A stretch of 64,000 nucleotides of DNA from Candidatus Saccharimonadota bacterium. Its GTDB lineage: Bacteria; Patescibacteriota; Saccharimonadia; Saccharimonadales; Saccharimonadaceae. Each line of letters starts with the position of its first letter. The stretch's first letter is position 1. Shown here piece by piece: positions 34,302 through 43,485 of this stretch. A program made the translations under genes and the position numbers. The notes under the pieces were generated by a model. It had not been told where the DNA came from, made no database searches, and worked only from the letters and a program-made list of their open reading frames with translations. Location: contig JAPUET010000024.1 of the NCBI GenBank assembly GCA_027492465.1, positions 1 through 64,000 on the forward strand, given 5' to 3'.

Positions 34302-35907
34302 CGCTGGCCTTTTTTTCATCGTAGAGTGCTGCGTAGACACCATTAGTCCAGCCGAACCCATCCTGCAAAGGATACTCCCCGCCGCCACCGATGCCATTGG
34401 CAACGACATCATATTTTTCAACCATTTTACGTTTTTCTTTGAAGACTCTCTCGTTAAGCGCAAGCCAACGATCGCGAATTTCGTTTGCTAGCCCATGGTA
34501 ACCGTACTCTCGTAGACCCATAATTGCCACCCACTGCAGCGGTGCCCAGCCGTTTGGCGCATCCCATTGCTGACCGTTGTATTCCAGTGTCGTAAGCAGA
34601 CCGCCGGGTTTCAAAAAATCTTGCTCGATACATTTTGCAACTGCTGCCGCTTGTTCGCTAGTGGCAATTTTTGCGAATAAAGGAAATACGCCAGCTAACG
34701 TTATGCGGCCGGTTGTGCGACCTTCACGAAAATTATAGTCTTCAAAAAATTGAGATTGTTCATTCCAGCAAAATCGGCGTATTGCATCCGCCCGCCGCTT
34801 TGCTGCTGCAAGATATCGCTGCGCAAGGAGTGGCTGGCGTAATAAACTGTACGACTCGGCGATGGTTGTTTCAAGCTGATACAGCAGGCAATTTAAATCA
34901 ACCGCAACAATATCGGTGGTGTGAATGCTTTGAATATCTTGCGCGTCGCGGAACCAGCGGCTACTAAAATCCCAACCGCTCTCCGCCCCAGCACGCAAAT
35001 CCAAAAAAATTTTGCTCTTATCGTGACTTTTTGCCAGATCCGCCGTTTCTATATCTTCTCGCTGCGATTCTGGTCGCGGCGTAGTTTTATTATCGAAATA
35101 ACGATTTAGTAGTGTGCCGTTTGGCATTTGTACTACTCGAGCATATGCCCGATGATCGGCGCGATCAGTCACTTGACGTCGGCCTTTCATCCAGAAACGA
35201 TATTCTAGTAGCATGCTTGGTAAATATTCTGCGTACGTACGCGTACGGCCCTGATGACGAGCGAGCAATCTTACCATATGTATAAAGAATGGGGGCTGCG
35301 AGCGGCTTAGGTAATAGGTACGATTAGCTGTTGGTATCAAACCAAATTTACGTAATAAATAGGCGTAATTCCGTACCATGCCGCGAATTTCCTTCCATCG
35401 ACCATCCGCCGCCATACCGAGCATAATGAAATATACATCCCAATAAAATTGAGCAGAAAACCTACCGCCAGGCACAATATATTCATACGGCAACGCCATC
35501 AGTGATCCTCTATCTAGGCGATTACGACGTGTTAAAACAGGCCATAAATTTGTCACATGCTCTCGTACGGAACTATTTTCGGGCGGCGTATAGTGAGGCA
35601 CATTATCTGGCACAAACTCATAGAAGTGTTCATTAACAAATCGCTCTAAATTAAATTGAGGATCTTGCTTTGCAAGCAAATACTTTTTCGCAAGCACGCG
35701 CGCTCGATTGCGTGGTATCATGTCGATAAATGTCATACCGTCGGGAAATATTTGCTGCCTTTGCACAATCGTGAATAGCTCACCCAGCGCCTCATCGGGA
35801 CTTTTAGCAGCGCGCTTTAGCGGACTAGTAGCATGAACAACGGCAGTTTTTATTTTATCGCTGCTTTTTTCAACAATTTTTGGTTTGCGTAAAATACGCT
35901 TTAACAT
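34294..35907 (-). CDS. Trehalase, GH37
   Basis: 537 aa. Both trehalase signatures are present: PGGRFSAQFYWDVYF and QWDAPNGWAPLQW. The catalytic acid lies in RAGAESGWDFSSRWF and the base region in GGGGEYPLQDGFGWTNGV. No signal peptide, so cytoplasmic; the first 40 residues are a basic extension. Splits trehalose to glucose. First gene of a two-gene operon with the GH13 enzyme. Confidence 0.95.
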   Translation of the reverse strand: MLKRILRKPKIVEKSSDKIKTAVVHATSPLKRAAKSPDEALGELFTIVQRQQIFPDGMTFIDMIPRNRARVLAKKYLLAKQDPQFNLERFVNEHFYEFVPDNVPHYTPPENSSVREHVTNLWPVLTRRNRLDRGSLMALPYEYIVPGGRFSAQFYWDVYFIMLGMAADGRWKEIRGMVRNYAYLLRKFGLIPTANRTYYLSRSQPPFFIHMVRLLARHQGRTRTYAEYLPSMLLEYRFWMKGRRQVTDRADHRAYARVVQMPNGTLLNRYFDNKTTPRPESQREDIETADLAKSHDKSKIFLDLRAGAESGWDFSSRWFRDAQDIQSIHTTDIVAVDLNCLLYQLETTIAESYSLLRQPLLAQRYLAAAKRRADAIRRFCWNEQSQFFEDYNFREGRTTGRITLAGVFPLFAKIATSEQAAAVAKCIEQDFLKPGGLLTTLEYNGQQWDAPNGWAPLQWVAIMGLREYGYHGLANEIRDRWLALNERVFKEKRKMVEKYDVVANGIGGGGEYPLQDGFGWTNGVYAALYDEKKASDE

Positions 35908-35914
35908 AAGCTAA

Positions 35915-35920
35915 ATTGTA
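35915..35920 (-). promoter_or_regulatory. -10 box of the trehalase operon
   Basis: TACAAT on the minus strand ends 7 nt before the ATG at 35907. Confidence 0.48.
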
Positions 35921-36058
35921 GCATAGTTTTCTCTGTTAGACTACGGTAGTCCCATTCTTATAATTCCAACTCCTAACTATACGAGTCATCGAAATTACTA
36001 ATCATTGCCCAGTAGCCAGGCTCAACGAGGTAATGCTTGCGTATCTCTCACATAACCC

Positions 36059-36064
36059 TATAAT
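36059..36064 (+). promoter_or_regulatory. -10 box of the 36071 gene
   Basis: Perfect TATAAT ending 6 nt before the ATG at 36071. Confidence 0.52.
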
Positions 36065-36070
36065 AATTCC

Positions 36071-36862
36071 ATGTCCGATCTACCGAAGTTATTGCCATTT
36101 GAGCGTTCGTGGGGAAACCCTCAGCTGACGCATCCTGACCTTGAATCCCTTATCTCCCAAGGCAAACTACCACCAGATATTTTATTCCGACTTCTTACTG
36201 TAGGCGAATATCAGCCGGATCCTATAAGTCCTGATGGTCGGAAATTCCCTCTCTCTGTCGCACTATTCCGAGACGCTATTAATAATGCCGACGATCCAGA
36301 CAACGCCCGTCCCGAAACTCAAAGAATTATTTGGGGAGAGCTCCCCGATGTGGTGGTGGACTTAAATAGAAATAGGATCGATTTTGGTATGGAGCTTTTC
36401 CCTGAGCTCTATTGGGGCAAGAAACAGTTGGCTAATGTTATTCAGACACGTCGTTTGTCGGAGGGTAAGACAATCACCGAAGACTTCACACGTTTTTGGT
36501 ACAACAGCGCAGAGGAACGTGAGCGACGTTATTGCAGCGGACTAGCTCAACCCGTATGGCGCCAGTTAGTTGCGCGATTACATCCAGATATCCTGACGCA
36601 CCCAGAATGGTTTTACCACTCGTCAACGATCTCCTTTACCACAGTCTATAATTTAACTCTCCAAACCCGGCGACGCAGAGCAATTACGCATTCTCTTATA
36701 TCGGATGTTGCTCTTAGATCTTTATATGAAGAAATTGAAACAACCGGAATGAAAGGGATTGGGCCTGTAGGTCAGCGAGACTTAGGGGCAATGCTTGCGA
36801 CAGAACATCCGGATATCATGTTGCGCCTAGCAGAACAAGAAGGCGCACGAGACATCATTTAA
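36071..36862 (+). CDS. Hypothetical soluble protein, 263 aa
   Basis: No family recognised, no signal or membrane segment. Mixed alpha-helical, with Arg/Glu-rich stretches (TRRLSEGKTITEDFTRFWYNS). Its stop interlocks with that of convergent typA (TTAA at 36859-36862). The leaderless-type promoter supports it as a real gene. Confidence 0.65.
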   Translation: MSDLPKLLPFERSWGNPQLTHPDLESLISQGKLPPDILFRLLTVGEYQPDPISPDGRKFPLSVALFRDAINNADDPDNARPETQRIIWGELPDVVVDLNRNRIDFGMELFPELYWGKKQLANVIQTRRLSEGKTITEDFTRFWYNSAEERERRYCSGLAQPVWRQLVARLHPDILTHPEWFYHSSTISFTTVYNLTLQTRRRRAITHSLISDVALRSLYEEIETTGMKGIGPVGQRDLGAMLATEHPDIMLRLAEQEGARDII

Positions 36863-38685
36863 ACGATATCTTTTTGGTGGCGTTTGCGCTCATTGGCATC
36901 GAGATATTTTTTGCGCAGACGAAGCGATTTTGGGGTTACCTCAAGTAGTTCATCATCCTCAATAAAATCAATGCATTGTTCGAGCGAAAGATCGGTAAAT
37001 GGTGTCAGCTGAACGACACCATCACTGCTGCTTGAGCGCATATTCGTAAGGTGTTTTGCCTTACAAACATTGATTTCCATGTCTTCCCCGCGGCGGTTTA
37101 GGCCAATAATCATGCCAGCGTATACAGTAGTACCGGCGCCAACATACAGTTCGCCACGAGCCTCGGCTGTTTGCAATGCATAAGGTGTAGTGGTACCAGC
37201 TTCAAATGCGATAAGTACGCCATTACGGGTTTGGTTCAGTTTTTGTCCTACTGGCTGGTAGCCGTGTGGCAGACTGTTCATAATAACGGTACCTTTTGTC
37301 GCGGTAAGCAATGTATTACGAAGGCCGATCAATGCGCGCGTTGGCAAAAGGTAGTCGAGGCGCGTCGTACCGCTTCCGGTTGACTCTTGACCGCGCATTT
37401 CTGCTCGACGCGTTCCAAGTTCTTGACTCACAGCACCTACAAACTCTGGACCAACTTCAATATAGAGTTCTTCTACCGGCTCTTTGGTTACGCCATCTTC
37501 AGTAATAGTAACAACCTGAGGACGACCAACTTCAAATTCATAGCCTTCACGGCGCATCGCCTCAATCAATACACTTAAATGCAGCTCGCCACGGCCAGAG
37601 ACGGTAAAGCCAATGCCGTTATCTTCAACTCGCAAGCTCACATTCGTTTCAAGTTCCTTTTTTAAGCGGTCACCAATTTGGCGGCTCGTGTTAAACTCAC
37701 CCTCTTTACCCTTCATCGGGCTGGTGTTTGGGCCTAGGTACATACTCAGCGTTGGGGCTTCAATCTCGATGGTAGGTAGCGCTTCGGGAGCATCTTTATC
37801 GGCAATGGTATCGCCAATATGCGCATCGCTCACGCCAACTAGCGCCACGATATCGCCAGCCTGGCCGACTTCGATCTCTTCACGCGATAAGCCACGGTAG
37901 CCAAAAACTTTTTCAATCTTACCGCTTACAGTACTGCCATCACGTTTAATGAGCGCCACGGGCCCACGCTTAGCTTGGCCTCGTGCAATACGGCCAATCG
38001 CGTACTTGCCCAAAAACGAATCGTACTGCAATGCCGTCACAAGTAGCTGCAAACCGCCACTACCTGATACTGTTGGTGCGGGAATATCGTTAACAATCGC
38101 ATCAAAGATTGGCGTTAAATCGGCATGCGCTGTTGTGTTATCGGGCACATGTGTCCAGGCTTTTCCTTCGCGGCCAATAGCGTAATACACCGGGTAGTGA
38201 AGCTGCGAATCATCGGTAGCGAGCTCTAGGAACAAGTCGCCTAGTTCGTCTTCTACTTCCGCAATGCGCCGAGCTGGCTTATCGATTTTATTGATAATAA
38301 CGACCGGTTTTAGCCCAACTTCAAGCGCCTTGCCAAGCACAAACTTCGTCTGTGGCATTGGGCCCTCCTGAGCATCAACAATGAGCAGCACACCGTCAGC
38401 CATATTAAGCGTACGCTCTACCTCGCCGCTAAAGTCGGCATGTCCTGGAGTGTCAATGATATTAATTTTGTAATCACCATGATAAATACTGGTTTGCTTG
38501 GCGGTAATGGTGATCCCACGCTCGTGCTCTTGGTCGCCGCTATCCATAATTAGGTGCTGATCCATTTCGGCCTGGTTATCACGAAATGTTTTTGATTGTT
38601 TCAATAGCCCGTCAACAAGCGTTGTTTTACCGTGGTCAACGTGCGCAATGATAGCAATATTGCGAATTGTAGAATTATCCTTCAT
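36859..38685 (-). CDS. typA: Ribosome-associated GTPase TypA/BipA
   Basis: 608 aa. G1 AHVDHGKTT, G2 region GITITAKQTS, G3 DTPGHADF, G4 NKID, followed by EF-G-like domains and the BipA C-terminal domain (YQPVGQKLNQTRNGVLIAFEAG). Works in 50S assembly and cold or stress adaptation. Single gene with a short leader that contains a hairpin. Confidence 0.96.
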   Translation of the reverse strand: MKDNSTIRNIAIIAHVDHGKTTLVDGLLKQSKTFRDNQAEMDQHLIMDSGDQEHERGITITAKQTSIYHGDYKINIIDTPGHADFSGEVERTLNMADGVLLIVDAQEGPMPQTKFVLGKALEVGLKPVVIINKIDKPARRIAEVEDELGDLFLELATDDSQLHYPVYYAIGREGKAWTHVPDNTTAHADLTPIFDAIVNDIPAPTVSGSGGLQLLVTALQYDSFLGKYAIGRIARGQAKRGPVALIKRDGSTVSGKIEKVFGYRGLSREEIEVGQAGDIVALVGVSDAHIGDTIADKDAPEALPTIEIEAPTLSMYLGPNTSPMKGKEGEFNTSRQIGDRLKKELETNVSLRVEDNGIGFTVSGRGELHLSVLIEAMRREGYEFEVGRPQVVTITEDGVTKEPVEELYIEVGPEFVGAVSQELGTRRAEMRGQESTGSGTTRLDYLLPTRALIGLRNTLLTATKGTVIMNSLPHGYQPVGQKLNQTRNGVLIAFEAGTTTPYALQTAEARGELYVGAGTTVYAGMIIGLNRRGEDMEINVCKAKHLTNMRSSSSDGVVQLTPFTDLSLEQCIDFIEDDELLEVTPKSLRLRKKYLDANERKRHQKDIV

Positions 38686-38693
38686 AAAAATAA

Positions 38694-38736
38694 GCTCCGC
38701 GGATTATGGCCGGAGCACCTCTATCTTTTCAGTATA
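38694..38736 (-). promoter_or_regulatory. typA promoter and leader hairpin
   Basis: On the minus strand a TATACT -10 box (38731-38736) is followed by a leader of about 40 nt. Within it GCTCCG (38711-38716) pairs with CGGAGC (38694-38699), ending 8 nt before the ATG. There is no Shine-Dalgarno sequence between hairpin and ATG. Confidence 0.55.
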
Positions 38737-38833
38737 GCACACTATTGCGCTCATGTCAATGGACTAGGGGTAGCCGAATCTAAGGTACTGCTTATTACAA
38801 GTATATGTTCTAGTTAAAAAATAAAAAATATAT

Positions 38834-38909
38834 TGGTGGAGCATAGGAGATTCGAACTCCTCACCTCTTCCATGCCATGGAAGCGCTCTACCAAATGAGC
38901 TAATGCCCC
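38834..38909 (-). tRNA. tRNA-Ala(GGC)
   Basis: Complete cloverleaf on the minus strand: GGGGCAT acceptor, D arm, anticodon loop ATGGCAT with anticodon GGC, T arm GAGGAGTTCGAATCTCC and encoded CCA. A -10 box TATTAT lies at 38920-38925. Confidence 0.95.
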
Positions 38910-38927
38910 GAATTTATCCATAATAGC

Positions 38928-38955
38928 AGAACACTTCTCAATTGAGAAGTGTTCT
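38928..38955. repeat. Perfect 28-bp palindrome upstream of tRNA-Ala
   Basis: AGAACACTTCTCAA joined directly to its reverse complement with no loop. It lies just behind the tRNA-Ala -10 box, over the -35 region. The 38956-39232 stretch beyond it has no gene; it is the leader region of the RRM gene. Confidence 0.85.
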
Positions 38956-39232
38956 ATCTGCTGTTACGCGCCCACCCGGGGCACTGGTGTGTGTTTATTT
39001 TTGCCGCACTGGAGAGTACCCCAATGCGTACCAGCATAAGCGTATTATGCGCCGATTTCGTTCAATTTGCAAGTTCCTCTGGTAATTTAGTGATTTATAT
39101 GGTTAACTGAGAACGTTCAGAACAAGTGCCCCCGAGAAATGAAAAAGAGTTCACCTATTCTTTCCTCAGAAATTCGTGGCCCATGGTCGATCTGACGAAT
39201 ATCAGTAACGAAAAGGAAGAATAGAATACCTT

Positions 39233-39544
39233 ATGGCAAATCTATTTATTGGTAGCCTAGCTTACGCTACTACCGACGAAAGCCTGGAAGCATTTTTTGC
39301 TACCGTTGGCCCAGTAAAGAGCGCACGTGTTATCACCGATCGTGATACTAACCGTTCTAAGGGCTTTGGGTTTGTTGAGTTTGAAGACGAAGCAAACAAC
39401 CAAAAGGCTATCGACGAACTTAACGGTAAAGAGCTTGATGGCCGCGCCATCAACGTTACCGTTGCTCGCCCACGCGAAGACAAACCACGTGATGGTGGTC
39501 GCGGTGGCAATGATGGCGGTAGCTTCCGTCAGCGCAGCTGGTAA
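39233..39544 (+). CDS. RRM-type RNA-binding protein
   Basis: 103 aa. One RNA-recognition motif: RNP2 LFIGSL (residues 4-9) and RNP1 KGFGFVEF (about 44-51), then a Gly/Arg-rich tail (DGGRGGNDGG). Similar bacterial Rbp proteins are cold-induced RNA chaperones. It is preceded by an unusually long 275-bp non-coding stretch. SD-like AAGGAAG lies 17 nt before the ATG, which is far for a ribosome site. Confidence 0.94.
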   Translation: MANLFIGSLAYATTDESLEAFFATVGPVKSARVITDRDTNRSKGFGFVEFEDEANNQKAIDELNGKELDGRAINVTVARPREDKPRDGGRGGNDGGSFRQRSW

Positions 39545-39564
39545 TCGCTACCGACTCGCTCATA

Positions 39565-39594
39565 AATAATCCCCTCATCAGAGGGGGTTATTTT
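39565..39594. terminator. Terminator after the RRM gene
   Basis: AATAATCCCCTC pairs with GAGGGGGTTATT around ATCA and is followed by T-rich sequence; also usable from the other strand. Confidence 0.8.
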
Positions 39595-39615
39595 ATTATC
39601 ACGACACCGTTCAGA

Positions 39616-40605
39616 CTACTCACTAGCCTCAAGACGTAGCTTACTTAACTCAAAGGCTGCACTAGCCATGTAGTATTCCTGCCTTAGCCCTTGCATACCA
39701 TCATACCGCTTTCCATCTTCTTGGCTGCGAATGCGCGCGAGGGCGCGTACCAATTGCTTTTCAAATACCCAATAGTCGGGCTTCTCACCAGCATTTTCTC
39801 CTATCCCAAGCATTGCGTACTCACGAACTCTCTCCTCACTCAGCTGAGGGTCTAGTCTATGCAGTACGGGCAGGTCCTCAAGCGCGGCAGCATCATATAT
39901 CCTGCCATTACGGGTCAAGATAGTGCATGATGGTACGATATACCCACTGAGTTTATCTCTGACTGCTTTATGAAGCGCTGTAATTCGCGGATCGTCAAAT
40001 TCGATGTCAAACCTTGCCATGGTATCTATAAGGTCGAGTAAGCCTTTACCCACTCTATAGTTCCTACCTGGCCAAAGCATGGCCTCAGCGGCTTCGCTAC
40101 TTGCAGCACCGGCGTAAAATGCTTCTATTTCGTCAGGGTTCGTTTTGACATGTGGATGCAGCGGGAGTGAGGCAATGCCCCACGTATCCTCACTCTTAAA
40201 CAACATACCGACACCAAGGCGCGAAACGTGCTCTGCAGGCATTAATTGCGGTCCTAATTCTAGTACGCCGCTCAGATAAGGCACTACAAATTGCCTATCA
40301 CCGATATCTCCCCACTGTCGAGGATATTGCCAATAGGGCGTCAGTACATTCGTTCCTGGCTGCAGTTCGTCTAGTGTTTCTAACGTAGGGTCTATGCGCT
40401 CTGGCTTGGTATCTATCGCCAGCATAAAAGCCGCCGCACGCGCAGCTACAGTTTCGGGTGACTCATGCTCAGCCAAAGTATCCCACCATTCCTTGGGAAT
40501 GCTCCAATCGGACCTTGATGTTGCGGCAGTCTTTAGAACTTGAAGCAGCCGAGAATCGGGGTATCTTTCAGTATACTTTTGAACGGTCTCCCACGAATTG
40601 GCCAT
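39616..40605 (-). CDS. Hypothetical protein, 329 aa
   Basis: Soluble, mixed alpha/beta, no signal peptide or known motif that I can identify. Contains many Trp/Tyr residues (EWWDTLAEHES, TPYWQYPRQWGDIGDRQFVVPYLSG). The start at 40605 has GGAGATGA upstream. Stands alone between two regions. Confidence 0.68.
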   Translation of the reverse strand: MANSWETVQKYTERYPDSRLLQVLKTAATSRSDWSIPKEWWDTLAEHESPETVAARAAAFMLAIDTKPERIDPTLETLDELQPGTNVLTPYWQYPRQWGDIGDRQFVVPYLSGVLELGPQLMPAEHVSRLGVGMLFKSEDTWGIASLPLHPHVKTNPDEIEAFYAGAASSEAAEAMLWPGRNYRVGKGLLDLIDTMARFDIEFDDPRITALHKAVRDKLSGYIVPSCTILTRNGRIYDAAALEDLPVLHRLDPQLSEERVREYAMLGIGENAGEKPDYWVFEKQLVRALARIRSQEDGKRYDGMQGLRQEYYMASAAFELSKLRLEASE

Positions 40606-40652
40606 GTCGTCATCTCCGTCATCTGTTAGTGTAGTGTGCTTAGTATATCACT

Positions 40653-42467
40653 CTATAACTGACTCTCAAACATAGTGTAGAATTCGCCCCTCTTCGCAAT
40701 TAACTCTTTAGCCGTGCCTTGTTCTACAAGCCTACCTTCTTTTAACATAAATACTACGTCCGCTTTTTCAATTGTCGTTAAACGATGGCTAATGGTGATG
40801 ATCGTTTTACTTTTCTCTCCCAGCAGATGTTTAAAGATGCGCGATTCAGCCAACGCGTCAATTGCACTTGTTGGTTCATCAAGAATAATCACCGGGCTAT
40901 CGCGGTAAAAATTGCGAGCAAGCGCCAGGCGTTGCCATTGGCCGCCAGATAAATCCGTGCCCGCTTCGCCGTCATCGCTTTCCATCCACGGACTCACATA
41001 CGAATCCGCACCTTTCGGTAATTTCTTCAAAAAATTGGCAGCTTCAGCCCGATGTAATGCGTTCTCAAATCGCTTTTGGTCAAACTTTGTAGACGTGTCA
41101 CCAAAATACACATTGTCTTTCGCAGTTGCAAAGCTATACGAAATAAAATCTTGCTGCAATACGCCCAAATAACGATGCCACGAGCTTATCTCGGTATCTG
41201 CAAGGGGTGTACCATCAAGCAAAATACTGCCACTCGTTGGTTCGTATAAACCAGTGAGCAACTTAATAAGCGTAGACTTGCCGGCACCATTCTCGCCAAC
41301 AATTGCTACATGCTGCCCCCGTCGAATCGCAAAAGAAACTTTGTCAAGAACGAGCCGCTTACTTGCCGGATAATGAAACGAGACATTATTGACCTCTATT
41401 ACATCCGGCACATGCGCAAGTGCCCGCTTACCCTGAGATTGTGCGGGGAGGGCCATAAACTCATTGTATTCAAACAGGTTCGCAATATCTTCATCAATAG
41501 CACTAATTGTATTAACAAGCCCCGATACCCCCGTCATTGTACGTGAAACAATTTGCTGCACATATAAAAACTGTCCAATCGGCTGTAAATGGTGAATAAC
41601 CTGAATTGCTGTCCAAAATAGCGCAGTTACTTCGGCTGCAGCCTCCAGAACATCGGCGCCAAGTTTTTTGCCAATATATTTACGTTCAAATTCGATACGC
41701 GTCTTCTCGTCTTTGTCGCGGAGCCGAATACGCATATCGAGCAAATAACGCACAATGCCGTATAGCCGGAGCTCCGCCATAAAGCGAGGCTGCAAAATCT
41801 GCCATTCTATCATTCCCTGGGCACGGCGAGTTTCGACATTCGATTTCCAATGTTTCGTGCTCGCACGTGAGAGCTTAAATTGAATAATAATTCCTGGGAT
41901 CACCGCCGCTAACACAATTAACCCCAGCCACCAACTCACTAATATAAGCGCAACAAGTCCGGCCATCATTGAAATAAACTGCGTTAAGATATTGGCGAGA
42001 CGATCAAACACGTATGGAAAAAATCGTGCAAACTGTTGCGCCTTGTCGTACATATCAGCAGTTTTTTTATCGTCGTATCGCCAAAAGTCAATCTCATGAA
42101 AATGCTCATACATACGATCGGTCATGGCCGCCTCTACCCTATACCGCATAAGTTGTGTCACATAATTTTCCAGACTTTGCCAAGCTGTCATAAGCACTCC
42201 AAGCAGTGCGGTAATGCCCACATACAACAATACTTGTTCGCCAGCCCGCTCATTGCCGGCGTATGCCTCAGCAAGCGCTGTAGTGGTGAGTGCGGCAAAA
42301 TAGGTCGTGATAATCGGTAGTACCGCCGTGATAATAGATCCCGCCACCTGTACGACGATTGCGAGCGGGGCTGCCTTATACGTTGTTTGTGCAACACGCA
42401 GCATCGCCACTGCATATTCACGCGTGGTCAGTTTGCGCTCTTGTTTCGTAGGCTTCTTGCGCGGCAT
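40653..42467 (-). CDS. ABC exporter, fused membrane and ATP-binding domains
   Basis: 604 aa. Six membrane segments in the first about 330 residues, then the nucleotide-binding domain: Walker A VGENGAGKST, signature DLSGGQWQRLALAR, Walker B VIILDEPTSAID and the H-loop ITISHRLTT. A half-transporter of the MsbA/lipid-or-peptide export type; it would act as a homodimer. Substrate not shown. Five nt after the preceding PGPGW gene. Confidence 0.93.
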   Translation of the reverse strand: MPRKKPTKQERKLTTREYAVAMLRVAQTTYKAAPLAIVVQVAGSIITAVLPIITTYFAALTTTALAEAYAGNERAGEQVLLYVGITALLGVLMTAWQSLENYVTQLMRYRVEAAMTDRMYEHFHEIDFWRYDDKKTADMYDKAQQFARFFPYVFDRLANILTQFISMMAGLVALILVSWWLGLIVLAAVIPGIIIQFKLSRASTKHWKSNVETRRAQGMIEWQILQPRFMAELRLYGIVRYLLDMRIRLRDKDEKTRIEFERKYIGKKLGADVLEAAAEVTALFWTAIQVIHHLQPIGQFLYVQQIVSRTMTGVSGLVNTISAIDEDIANLFEYNEFMALPAQSQGKRALAHVPDVIEVNNVSFHYPASKRLVLDKVSFAIRRGQHVAIVGENGAGKSTLIKLLTGLYEPTSGSILLDGTPLADTEISSWHRYLGVLQQDFISYSFATAKDNVYFGDTSTKFDQKRFENALHRAEAANFLKKLPKGADSYVSPWMESDDGEAGTDLSGGQWQRLALARNFYRDSPVIILDEPTSAIDALAESRIFKHLLGEKSKTIITISHRLTTIEKADVVFMLKEGRLVEQGTAKELIAKRGEFYTMFESQL

Positions 42468-42472
42468 AGATA

Positions 42473-42844
42473 TTACCGTACAAACGGAGAATTAAGCCAA
42501 TGTTGATTCAGGTGAAACCAGCTATTTATAAGTCCGTAACCATTAAGTACCCACACGGTAACGATAACCGTTACCGCAGTGAGCACCCAAAACACTGCTT
42601 TAATATACAAGGGCTGCCCCTTCAGCCAGTCGCTCCAGGCATCATATTTTGCGCGTAATATATCATTAAATCGCTTTGCCCAATCGAATTCGGTTGCCAA
42701 TATTGAAAGACCAATAAAAACCACAACCCAGCCAGGGCCAGGATACGGAATCATTACCACTCCAAGTAGCAATACCGCCCACCCAACAAACCCAATAAGC
42801 GCACGACGCGTTTTAGCCGGTAGTTTGTTCAGTAAATCTTTCAC
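42473..42844 (-). CDS. PGPGW/TIGR02611-type membrane protein
   Basis: 123 aa, three membrane segments. The motif MIPYPGPGWVVVFIGLSILATEFDWA near residue 30-57 is the mark of the PGPGW family (unknown function). Upstream of the ABC exporter by 5 nt. Confidence 0.86.
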   Translation of the reverse strand: MKDLLNKLPAKTRRALIGFVGWAVLLLGVVMIPYPGPGWVVVFIGLSILATEFDWAKRFNDILRAKYDAWSDWLKGQPLYIKAVFWVLTAVTVIVTVWVLNGYGLINSWFHLNQHWLNSPFVR

Positions 42845-42870
42845 ACTATCCTCATGCCTATACGATATTC

Positions 42871-43446
42871 TTACTTATCAATTACTTTAGCGGCCACTTT
42901 TTTAGCATTCTCAAGCGTATAGGTAGCAGTATCGTCGCCAAACCCATACGTGATCAAAATCCACGCTCGTCCTTTTAAGATATTTAGCTGGCCGTTAGCC
43001 GGAATGTAAAATGCCTCATCGCCAATACCAGCAACTGGCTCAACTTTATTAGCCGCTCTGCTTGCTGCAAAATCGTGTTTATTTTCCTCAATACCCTCTT
43101 TTGTAATAGCCGACCGTACCGCAAGTCCAATAACGGCCATATTATCAATATTTTTATCTGAATAGCTGCACTTACTCGTTGCTCTTGTTTGCGTAACCGT
43201 TACATCATTTTTATTACTATCAATAATATTCGGGCCAAGAATCTCTTTTGCCTCACTGTTAGTAAGTAGTGTGCAGGCAACGACCGGATTATAATCAAGT
43301 TCAATTACTTTACTTTGATTATTATAAATATATAGAGCGCTCAACACACCGCATGCGAACAGAACGCCAAAAGAGATAAGGGCGATCTTTACCCTCCTTG
43401 GATTCGTAAGGACATAGTCTTTAGCTCGAGTAACGTAGCGTTTCAT
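42871..43446 (-). CDS. Membrane-anchored protein, DUF3558-like
   Basis: 191 aa. One N-terminal membrane helix (about 20-42), then an extracytoplasmic part with ACTLLTNSEAKEILGPNI, CSYSD and GIGDEAFY, the layout of DUF3558-like lipoproteins from Gram-positives. There is no lipobox; the first Cys lies inside the helix. Start at 43446 or 43452. Confidence 0.62.
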   Translation of the reverse strand: MKRYVTRAKDYVLTNPRRVKIALISFGVLFACGVLSALYIYNNQSKVIELDYNPVVACTLLTNSEAKEILGPNIIDSNKNDVTVTQTRATSKCSYSDKNIDNMAVIGLAVRSAITKEGIEENKHDFAASRAANKVEPVAGIGDEAFYIPANGQLNILKGRAWILITYGFGDDTATYTLENAKKVAAKVIDK

Positions 43447-43485
43447 GATCACCGTTTAGTATAGCACTCTCTAAAAGGTCATGCA

